Shown: positions 35,001-47,000 of the stretch, piece after piece
Position numbering within the stretch: position 1 is the first letter of the stretch
Layout of the letters: every line of letters begins with the position of its first letter
Assembly (NCBI GenBank): GCA_038373865.1
Contig: JAXGGA010002268.1
Span: forward strand, 62,001 to 126,000
Length of the DNA: 64,000 bases
Direction: 5' to 3'
DNA from: Uloborus plumipes
Lineage: Eukaryota; Arthropoda; Arachnida; Araneae; Uloboridae
Position numbers and translations under genes: made by a program
Notes under the pieces: generated by a model
The model's input: only the letters and a program-made list of their open reading frames with translations
Database searches by the model: none
What the model was told of the DNA's origin: nothing

Positions 35001-38000
35001 ACAGTTAGAAGAAATATATACAAATTAAATCTAAAGGGATATTTAACTTCGAAATAAAACATCGAATCCTCATCTCAAATCCTAAAGACTTTCCATTAAA
35101 TTATGAACCGTATATGAAAGCCATAAAATAAAAATGTACTCATTTTCAGTAAAAGGCTATTTGGTTAAATTCTAAAGCATTTTAACACTTAAAATTTAAA
35201 GGATGATTTAAAAACGAATTTGATCAAGTTTTCACTACGACTGATAAGGTATTTATTTATTCATTCATTTTTGCTCTGCTATTTTGAACATTTATCTTTA
35301 AAATTTAGATGTTAATGTAAAACACTATGGTGCCAAACTACAGGCTACAATCATAACATAATATGCATGTAGTATTCTAGGATAACAAATTCAAAAAAAA
35401 AAGGGGGGGGAATGAAATAAAACTACCAACATGACTTTCTTCAACAATTGCAAATTGTTCAAGATTTATAAATTTTATATTCTAAAAAAGAGAGATACAG
35501 TAGAATGTAAATTCTTTATAGCTCAAAAAAGTATTTAAAATAGTAGTTACTTCAAACATAAAGTGAACAAAATTTCTTCTGTTCAAATAAGCTCTGACAA
35601 CAGTATCTTTTAAACTCATTAGATGTCCTTCAATCAATGCCATGTGAGTAAAAAGGAATTGGATGAAATCTCTGTAAAAGAAGTATGTTATTAGAAAAGT
35701 AACAAAGCATTCATCATGGTGTGACAAGTGCAAGTTTAACGCTGAAGCAGCTATTGAGATACTGCAGGCTTCTTCACTGGACAGAAGCGACTGCCTATTC
35801 ATTCAGTTTTTTTTAATTTCGGAGATATTGGAGCATTTTCGGATCAAACAGATCTGGGCAACCATATGTGCATAACATGTAACAAACATTTTTAAACATT
35901 GATCACAGAAGAGTGCAATGTCTTTTTCGGAATAAATAGTTTAAATGAATATTTAAACAAACTTAATAAACTTTTTTTTATTGTGTGAATTGAACTAATT
36001 ATGCCTCTTTAAAACTTTATTTAAAACAATGCCCAAAATTTAAAGAAAGATATTACATTCGATCAAATAATTAAAGAATACTTCGTTTGCCACAAAAATA
36101 CTATAATACGGTGAAAGGTCAAAAATCTGCTCAACTTGAGAGAAGTGGCTACGTGGATTTTAGGATTTAGAGGATTTCAGGTCATAAATAAACTGTAAGC
36201 TGTATCTAAAATTGAAAAACTATTACAATGAAACTGAAATGGGCATTAATCACTTCACAAGAATATGGAGTATTTAAAAAAAAAATACAATAAAACTAAA
36301 ACTTTCAGTTGTTACTTTAAAAAATTTTAAATCCAAAAGTAATAAATTTCGGTGGAGTAAAAAACCATGAAAAAACTAAAACCAATTAACATTTCTGAAA
36401 AAATTTGTTACTTTCAATAGTTAAGGCATTTATTTCAAATCTAATTTAAATGTCAAAAATTATTTACATTTGGCTTTTGCGTGCTGAACTCTATGTAATT
36501 TTGGAATATTTTTGTGTTTCTTTGATGCCACATGTGCCGCATAATATTTGCGTCTTGCTGCAATTCTGAAGCAATCCTTTAGCATCTACTTTTCAATTAA
36601 GATATTGCTTTTTTCTTTCTGCAGTAGTACACAATATAAAATACATTGTAAAAGTACAAAAATAAAACAGCAAAGATACAAACATATTTCTTAAAATAAA
36701 TACGTCTTCATTTTATTGAATCGTTTTGCATGCATATATTGCATAATATGGCAAAAACCGTTATCCACTAATTATGTGCTAAACTTTTGTTTGAGAAAAT
36801 AACAGCGACTCGGATTACAGACTAAAAAGGAGGTATGGGAAGTAAATTCGTAGCGCAAAACAAAAAGTTTTTTAAAAATCAGATGAAATTGCAATGGATT
36901 TTGGACATTGATGAATTTTGAATCGACGGATTTGTGGCATTCCACTGTGCCCAGAAAAAATAACAGTCAGCACCTAGGTAATTTTGTAAGTAATTTTTGC
37001 AATTATCAAAAACATACTTTTCTTGCTTATTTTCCTCTTGAAAACTGATAACAATGGACAGCCCAAGCTTCACTCTTTTCTGCCCACTGCTTCTTGAAAA
37101 CTGAAGAGAAAAAGAAATATATAATCAAAGGTAAAAATTTTGTGCATAAGCTCATTAAGTTACTTAAATTCAATAAAGGAAAAAAGATATAATGATAAAG
37201 AATATTATGTAAAACCTTCATTTCCTTCCATATCAGAAGAATTCTACTCTGAAAATTTATTTATCATTGTTAAGTTCTGCATTTTTAATTTAAAGATTTC
37301 AGTTAGACAAAAAAAAGTGGACAAAAGAGACAAAATATTTGTCCGGGGTGTTTCTTCCCAGGTTTTTTCAGCTGTTTTTTTCCACTCCTTACAAAATTGG
37401 ACAACCCTGGCTCATGGCTGATGCAGCCAATGCCCTAACTTACAAGGGAAAAAAACTTGTGGCAAAAGCAGAATCAAGAGAGAAAATTGAAAATCCATTT
37501 GAAAGTCTTATAGTAAAATCAATTACAGGTATTTTATTTGCTAACAAATAGAAACTGGCAAAAGATAAAATTTAAATCATTGAGCTTTCCTTGCTGGCCA
37601 ACAATGATATTGATTACAAATTGTGTGAATAAAGGCTTAGTTGTATTTAACCCATTAATGCCTGACATTTTTTTTTTTTCAACGATACTTTGTATACTGG
37701 TTACAAATAGTGTTTGATGGACAGGAAAAATAGTTAAAAAATTATCATGTAAAAATTAAATTTTTTATTTAAGAAAGAAAAATCGTCCCTAAAAAGGGAC
37801 GCTAGGCACCAGAGGGTACATACTTTTTTACCAAAATTTTTTTTCTGCCTACGATGTAATATTGAAAATGACAATTTATAAGAAGAAATAAAAGCAGCAG
37901 TTAACATAAGCTGGGAAGTAGATTCAGAGAACAAGGAAATATTGGTGTTGTTGAGTATGAAAGTCAGCAAAGCATTTGTTCTGCAAACCAACGTATTGCA

Positions 38001-41000
38001 TTTGCTGCATTCCGATAAGCTCTTTTACTTCAATGGGCGCATCTTACCTGAGTCTTATTTAAAGCAATATAACAACTAGCCCCATAATACCTAACTCAAT
38101 CCGGTACTCTTGAGCTCAATGCGCACAGCAGCTTCTAAAATAAAAATGAAGAGCGGCTACCACCACTTTTTAGAGTGAGTCAAAAACCGGTAGTTCCCGA
38201 TATTTGATGCATGGGATCTTTTTCCCTATGCAACGATTGTACTAAGCAACCATATATATTTGGTTCATCAATTTCAATTCCTTTTTTTCGCTGTTGGACA
38301 ATCGCTTAGCCTTTACAATAGGATGAACTCCATAAAGATTCGATGCAATAGTTATGATATTGCTATTATTCCACCGAACCAAGTAATATTATTTTACCTG
38401 TCATCGACATTTATTCAAAACTTCCTCTCTTTCCTTTTTTAAACAACGTAACTTTAGTTCATGAGCAATTTTTAATCCGATTCTTGCACAAAACCTTTCT
38501 GAGACAAATAGGAACGCAAGAGAAGTAAATAAATTGTCACAGTAGAGATCGAAATTTGCATTCTCGGGGAATTCTGAAATTAAATCTGCAACCCCCCCCT
38601 TTTTCAAACAACAGACACATATGCAATCCTTGAATTCTTCATCAAGGTGAAATGCTAAGCTTCTGAAAGAGCTTAGGGCTTCTTCAACAGTCAGACTAAA
38701 CAATAATAGACACCTAATACATAATGGAAAAGTAATTAAATACAACGAATAATTAGTGTTTTAAAGAACTACATTTTTGAAATAGCTTTCTTTCAAAATT
38801 TACCTTGAGTATTTTTTGTAATTAAAAAAAAGAGAAATTATTTAAGAACGTTGTATAATTAAGTTTATATATATTAATTAATTTAATTTAATTAGATTTT
38901 GAAAAAAAAATAAATTTTAAAAATGACAATTATTATCTGTTTTTCAGTCTAAAAACATTTACTAACTTCTTTTGATATAAATTATAGATTCTAAGCAAGA
39001 AACCAGCAACGGTTAAACAATGCAGCCTTTGGTGCCTAGCGTCCCTTTTTAGGGACGTTCTTAAATTGCTATAAAATCCTAAAAAAATTTAAAATTTACA
39101 AAATTGCAAAAAAAGGTAAACTAAAACATCGATCAAAGTAGCACATATATCAAACACAGATAGATTTACTTGTTAATAACTTTAAAAACTTAGCTTTTTG
39201 TTCTTGAGATTGTGAACTATGTAATTTTTGATAAAGATCATAATCAAATGGCTACAGATCACAGTTTACAGCGGTTATGTGCTGAAATCTGTTAATACAG
39301 AATTGAAGCAATACCAAAGTAATAATTGAACACAATTATTTGGTTGAAATGTTAATTTTTGGAAAATTCAGACTCACTTTTTGGACCGTCCCTAAAAAGG
39401 GACGCTAGACATTAATGGGTTAAAATCTGCTAAAAAGGTTATAATTTGAGTTTTATACAACATGGGAGTTCTAAACATATTGTATTAAACAATGAAAAAT
39501 TTGCTCTTTCTTTTAGGATTAATTTTTTACATGTTCAAGTATGTTTTCACTGAAAAAATTGCAAAAAACATGTTTGAGGTTCATAATTAATATCTCCGTT
39601 GATGTCATACAAAGACAAAACATATCTAAGAACACTCTTGATCATCCATACTTTTGAACAAAAAAATTACCGAAATCAGTACATCTATTTAGGCGCTACA
39701 GAGCCACAGACAGATACACACATGCACATCAAACATATAGCCCCTTTCCTTGTAGTGTCGGGAGTCAAAAAGAATAGTCTACTAAAATATAGTAGTAGTC
39801 CAACACTTGAAACATATCCTCTGAAAAATGAACTTATCAAGAAACAATACTAAAATGTTTTGATAGATTAATTTCATACCTCTTCATTTGGAGAACTATT
39901 CTCATCCGGCTTCTGCAAGCCTAATTCAATGCTAGTGGCTTTATTCCGCAAAAGTCGCCTTTGTAAACTATTATAACTGCTTGAACGGGGAAGACAAGCC
40001 ACAGCTGCCTCAGGAGTAAGCTGAGTTGTAGGAAGACTACTGTAACCATCATGTGATTGGAGGGAATCTATAATTACACGCAAAAATTAAAAATATCACA
40101 ATAAAAACACAATTCTTTAAGATTGAAATAATTTTATATCTTGCAGTAACTAATGCAACATAACATTTCAACAATAATTTGAATCATTGAATGCAGTTTA
40201 CACAACCTGTGTACACATCACCAGTAATAAGTTTGCTTTAACCATTTCTAACTTAAAGATCATTTTTCAATACCATATTAGAAATTAGAAATCAATTAAT
40301 CATGTTTTAAGAACCTCTTTTTTCATACTCAATCCTCAATATAAACTCAGTGGTATAGTAATGGCTAATTATTCCCGTGGAATTTGATTTATTTCCTATA
40401 TTATTGTTTATCACTTCCGCTTCAAGTTTGGGGCCCAGTAGCAAAATTTGTTTCAGAAATCTGCAACGTAAGATTAAAAATCTGAAAAATAGTCTGCAAG
40501 ATAAACCAACATTAAATTAAGTGTAAAACTTAAATCAGCACCAAGAAGTGCTTGAAAATGTACAATATCGCAAAAAATATGGTACAAGTCATAAGCTCAA
40601 ATTTATGATTTTTTTTTTTTTTCCAAAAAATGTCGATTTTTCCCCCCTATCAAATAAGAAATAGTCTTCAGCAGACTAGCTGAAGAACCTGTGACGCAGG
40701 TCTCAGCGTCACACTATTGCTGTTACAGGGTTTTGGGGTATCAGACGTCCATCAGCACAAACTGATTTTTGTGAAAATAACAACAATGCTCTAAAAACGA
40801 GATTTACATAGATCTGATTACGCTGATGACAAAACGTTTAATCTTTGAAGAGCTCAAATATTTTTGTGCTGAAAGAAGACCATTTCGTATTTGCACAACT
40901 GCAATAACATCATTGGCAAAGAAAGCCAGCTTTCCTTACCCCTATCTTTAAAAATAAAATTATTTAATATCTTGCCCATAATCAGTCATCTTATCAGAGC

Positions 41001-44000
41001 CTGACTGTATTTTAATAAAAAGCAAAACCACTTTGGAGAAATAATGCCTTGAGAAAATTAATGGTTGTTGAATTGATTACATACAAAATAGATTAAAAAT
41101 TAGTGCATCCTCATTCTTATAAAAATTATTTAATTACAAATATTAAATTACAATAGAAAGTATTCAAGGAACACTTTTAGTTGCTAAGAACATAACATTT
41201 AAGTATACCTGAATCACTATCTTTAGATTCTCCATAATGACCAGATAAACGACTAGGTACATTGACAGGCACACTGTGAGCTGAAATAAAATCAGTAATC
41301 TATTTTATCAAAAATGAACCAACTTCAACAAACTAAAATTCTAAACTAATATACAGTGTCATTAAAAATGTATAACAAAACTAGTTTCAGCATTTTCTTA
41401 ATGACTAAGTTGTTATGCGACAAAAAACAAAAAAATAAATTAAATGTTTAACAGCAATGTTTGCAAATAAAGTTCCACAAAATTTGAAAATATAACTAGA
41501 ACTTACCTAAATGTATTTCTGATTTTTCAGATTGTTTATTTATAGTAAGTTCATTAACTGAAGCATTCCATTTTCCTGATTCTTCAGTATCTTGTTCCCT
41601 ATAAATAATTTTCTCATTATTATCTCGTTCAATGTAGAAAAGAGTCTCACAGTCAAACAATTTACAACAGATAGTTAAAGAAAAAGGGTGAATTGTTAAA
41701 AAATATCATATTTTAGTTCAATGTGCTATGTACTGTATACCATTCAAGAAATTATCAGAAGGAGAAACCAGAAACAACTGCTAAAAGATTGCTGCAATAT
41801 TCAACATAATGGGCAAAAACTGAGAAAGCTTATTTTGCACAAGCATGCAAAAAAAGAAAACTATAAAAACAAGAAAAATATTACAAAAATTGTATGCCTG
41901 CCACGTTCACAGCCAATCAGTTCAAAATTCTATTTCATGAGCAAATATTGCCAGAAAAACAGCAATAAACAATCACTTAAAAGGCAAATTTCAATGTAAA
42001 TGGCAATTGAAAATTTTTTGGGGATTAAGCAGGGAAATTACATTGCTTTTTCGAAAATATCAATTTTGTTATACAATTTAGCAAAATGGCATAAAGATAA
42101 ATAGTATGCCAAATTATGTTTTATGTTGGAAAAACTTGTATTAAGAAATATATGAAACATTCAAAATTTGTACAAAATGAGCAATCTTCAGTATAATCAG
42201 ATCAAAATTCATACATTGCGTAGAAGAGTCATACAAGATGGTAGCTCTTAAATCTGGCCGACACAAAAAATGTTTCATTGATTTCTTTAAAGAAAATAAA
42301 TAATATTGAAGCACTTGAGCTACTGCAGCTCCATTAGTGAATGAAAAGAAAATTACCCAATTCGAAACATAGGTACTGGTGGAGCAGGAAATACAACACT
42401 AAGCATAACTTGGGATGGAGACCTGTGAATAAAACACATGTGTTAAATACCTAGCATAGAAAAGCAATTAAAAATCGTTTGAAAGAAAATGAAAATGACA
42501 TTTAAATGAAGTCAACAGCTGAAGACCAAAAATTTTCAATAAATTAAATCTCTAAAAGTGGTTAAAATGAATAAGCAAATTAAATAGTATTTTAAATATT
42601 TACTGCGAATAATTTTGTATTGAACGTGCAATACTAAGTGTAATATGAAACAAAAATTCTGACATATTTAACTGCATTCTATAACATCAACAGAATTAAT
42701 TTTCTTGATTTTCTAGTGCATTTACCGAAAATTTTACTGATCCAAGAATACTCGCATATTACTAGAGGTGTCCAGGATGCTTAGAAATAAAATAACCTTA
42801 ACTATGTTTAGATTTAAAACATTTTATTCTAACTTAAAACAAGAATTTATAAGTACTTTTTAAGGAGAAAATGACTTTACAAGGGCTTAAAGAAAACATT
42901 CTAAGAGCCATATTATAGAATTTAATACATGATTTTCGATGAGGTGGAATAGTTTGAAGGTAGGGAAAGACCAGCACATAAAAAGCAATTAGGGATTTAG
43001 TGGAGGGGCCAACCAAAAACAAGATTTGGGATCCTGTTTTCCTGCATTATTACAGTGTCCACGAATATATTAAAAATAATGTTGCTTTTAGATATGTGAT
43101 CTCTATAGTTTTTTAAAAAACAGTAAAATCTCCTAAGATTAAACAAAATTTGCAGTCCATGAATTTTGTTCATTGTGACAGGAATTTCATTGTAATTTTA
43201 TAGAAGATTAAAAATAAATTACCTTCAATTAAATTTTAAATTCACTCTTATGTTAAGTGATTTAAATTATGCTTTTTTTTTTCTCTTGGAGGACAATGTA
43301 CTACAAAGCAAATTACATTACTTTTTGAAATGAAATATGTATTTACCTGATTGTATGAACTTTAAGAGTTGTGCCCTGATATGATATAGATACTGCTCCA
43401 AAAATCATTTCTTTCAACATCTGCTCATCAGAGCTAGATTTCTGCCACTAAACATAGAGATAATAAAAAGACCAATTCAGTAAATTATATTGTCAAAACT
43501 AAAGAATAAAATAAAATATGCAACAACTCTGCATGGAAAGCTTGGATTTTAACAACACACGCAATAAAATCTTACTTCAATTCTAACACAATAAAATCTT
43601 ACTTCATAAATATATTCTTTGCTTTGGACATCATTCAGCTTGAAGGACTTCTCAATGCTGCTTTCCTGGCTTCGCCTGGGGCTCATCCCGGGAGGGGGCT
43701 TGCCGCAAGGTGATGCGGTGGGATCTTTTTTCCGGACAGACTTGGAATCAAACAAGAGCCGTCGTTCCTGCCCATTTAGCTCCCTGAATAGTAACACACG
43801 AACTTGCTTCCCACTGTCGAATTCGGGAGGCTTGATTCTGAAAAAGGAGGTAAAATATAACATAAATAGATAACACGTGAATCAAATAATATGTTACATT
43901 TTTAATTTGATTATTACGTAAAAATTTCTGAAAGAGTTCACAAAATGACTGTAAAGAATATATGGGGCATTCAGAGCTAAAATGGATCAATTCCGCTTCA

Positions 44001-47000
44001 ACTAACTCCACTTTAGCTCTGAACACTTCATTTATAAATGTAACATTTCAGTGCTGAAAACTACTACCTTAAGAGCAAAAATGGATTAAGTCAAAATGGT
44101 CTTGTTCAACAAAAATATTTATTCTACAATTGAATCGTTTATTTCAAAAAGGTAACACCTCTATTTTGATCTCCTCTGTCTCTTTAGAAAATTAAACAGT
44201 GCACGGTTATATTTTTGAATGTCATAATCAATGGTTATTTGATAAATTATTGCAGTAATTGTGTACTTAACTAAAGGCATTTTTTTCATTGATTATGACA
44301 TTCAGAAATATAACCGTGCGCTGTTTAATTTTCTAAAGAGACAGAGGAGATCAAAATAGAGATGTTACCTTTTCGAAATAAACGATTCAATTATAGTGTT
44401 TACTTTGACAAAAACTAAATTTCAGCATTATCTCTGGAGAGGGGATTAACTTGAATCATGGCTTATGCTTTTTTTTTACTTAAATCAGTTTTTTTTTCTT
44501 TTAAATAAACTTTTTCTTTTTTTTTTTTTTTTTGTTTGGGAATTTTAGATATTAATTACTTTATATTCAAAAAATACATGATATCTTAAACAATATGAGA
44601 AACATCTATTTTGTTACTTTTGTGGTAGTATTAATTTCATTTTAAACAATAGGTATAAAAAGGTAAGCACCTTCAACATTGAAGACAACATGCAGAATTG
44701 TGTACTCTTAAGTACAGAAAAAGTAAGCTAATTTTTATTAGAATTATATTTTACTTTTCAAGGCTGAAGTAAACAATAGAGAAATATTATAATATGAGCA
44801 ATTACTTTTTTACATCGAGTACATCTTAATAATTTTCTATTTAACCTTTTGGATCCGTGCCGTTCATATAGAAATTTTTCTTTTGACCCAGGTAGTATGA
44901 CAGTTGAACCACAGATTTTTTTTCCATTGAAAAGAGAAGGTATAAACTGTCGTACCAGACCTATGAAACCTTGAAAAAAATCCCTGGCTCCAAAGGGTTC
45001 GAGTGAAAATTTCAACCCCGTCCTCTAAAGAAAAAAATTTATGGTACAACAAGTGTACCGCCCGGTTCCTAAAAGTTAAATAATAGAGTATTTGAGGGTG
45101 TGTGCAGTACTGTATTATACATTGTGTAGCATTTTTTCAATAACTTAGAATTTTTTTTTTAAACAATTAAGTTAGTTAGTTCTTTTAATAATGAGATGCA
45201 ATGTAAAAGTTGAATTCATTTTGCTTTGCTGCTATAATGTTTGAAAAGAAAGAAAAAATTTCAACGTTATCGGTTCCTACTGAAGAATAATCATTTAAAA
45301 CAGACGAAAGGACTGATTTTAAGCGCCCAAAATTGTTTTTTTTTTTTAGTAGGTGTTTTGTCCACTTCCCTCCTACAAATAACCAACTAAGGCAGTTGCC
45401 TCAAAAATTAGATATATGTACACAGATATATATATTTTTATCTTAAAAGTAACTGCAATTCAGATTTAAAAATTATAATTTTTCTTTTTTCCTTTTGCAC
45501 ATTAAGCATCGAAAGCACTGAGGATAAAGTTTTACATTTTTCAGAGAAAATAAGTAAAAATAACTGGAAAAAAAAATTATAATTTTTCTGCACACTGAAT
45601 TTTTTCAATTGTTTGAACAGAAAGAAACATCCAATTTTGTTTTTGGAAACACAGCGCGTCTGGTCCAAGGCCGCCATTTAGGGGGGGGGGTCAGTTGCCC
45701 CCCCCCCCCCTACACACACGCGCGTTTTTTCAATAGCACTCGCTGGTCCACGGGTCAAAAAAGATTGAGAAATGCTGCTGTAGACGATTATTTGTCATAA
45801 ATGAGACTTTGGCCTCTATCTTCGCCACCTTCCCGCTCCTCAGTCGTTCGACTTTCCCGCCACAATTCAGCAGTTATTTTTTATCCCAGACCAGAAAGAG
45901 CTTTATTTCCTAGAAACTGTTTATGTTCCCAAATTTGTTTTATTACACAGCTGTTTAGGAACGACACGACACGCTTGAGGCTTGAACACATAAATGAGAT
46001 CTTTCAACAAAATTTGTATTTCCTTTTTCGGGAAAGGCGGAAGGAAGAAATAGGAAGAATGGAACACAAATTGTAAACTTAGATTAAAATTCAAAAAAAT
46101 AAATAAAAAACATAGTAAACAAAAATTAGACGAATGGGGAAAAATTCCGACTGCTTAATTAAACTTATTGATTAATTAGAAAAAGAATTCAATGAGAACA
46201 GTAGTTACTTGAAAAATGATGTAGTTTCAAAAAACAATCTCCCCTCATTTTGAATTTCGCACTAACAGACAAAAAAGTCATTGATAAGTCAGATCAGTCA
46301 TTCATAAGACCTTTTCATCAACCGCAAAAAGAAGGTAACAGAAATGCTAAAATGAAGTCAGTAAACATGCAATAATTAAACTTAATGATATTTTAATCAA
46401 AATAATTAATCTTTGAACGGAATTTTGTTGGAAATCAAATTAAGACTGTTTTCCTCTTCGTAGTAGACTTTTCAGCAAGCATCGCTCAACGAAGTAATAC
46501 TTTTAAAAAGTAAATTGAACTTTAAAATGTTGAAGACATTTCTGATGAATAAAAAATAATTCATGCGGACAATTAGACACATCTTTATGGGGGGGGGGGG
46601 ATTTTAATGTCGATAGAAAAAAAAGGTTATCGTACAAACAAAAGGAAAATTAAAAGTCTCTAAATACCGTATTTATTCGAATCTATAATGCATTTCTTTG
46701 GTTAAAAAAAATTCAAGAAAATACGATATTTGCAAAATTTTCTCAATCACGCAATCAAAATTTCTTATATTTTCACAAAATATTTAAAATTATGTTTCCC
46801 TCAACATATATTACTCATAATTAAAATAAAAGATTCATGAAAAGCACTGAGGTAAAATAGAGCCACTGCAACAATGCAATACACAACATCTGCATGAAAT
46901 ACAAATGAATTTTGAAATTGAAACACCAATAACGTTCGTGCCATCCTTTGCACAGGGTAATTTAAATAACATGTTTAGTAAACATACTTATCGATAACGA

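Larger units (their letters stand above)
33359..35550 (-). other. FNIP intron 9 with a hAT-type element
   Basis: 2192 bases; 33669-34966 is a non-autonomous hAT-type element. The rest is AT-rich with nothing recognised. Confidence 0.8.
37101..39879 (-). other. FNIP intron 7 with a piggyBac relic
   Basis: 2779 bases; 37651-39419 is a piggyBac-type element. The remaining parts, 37101-37646 and 39424-39879, show only AT-rich sequence. Confidence 0.8.

Noticed and set aside
41721..41999. A 92-residue Lys/Gln-rich plus-strand gene
   Set aside because: It lies in FNIP intron 4 and its composition follows A-rich DNA; no domain.
44841..45001. A small piggyBac MITE (TTAACCTTTTGGATCC ... GGCTCCAAAGGGTTCGA)
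   Set aside because: The ends are weakly inverted but TTAA is missing on the right side, so the evidence is insufficient.
45801..46076. A 91-residue plus-strand gene
   Set aside because: No recognisable domain, no splice or promoter support, and it lies among repeats in FNIP intron 1.
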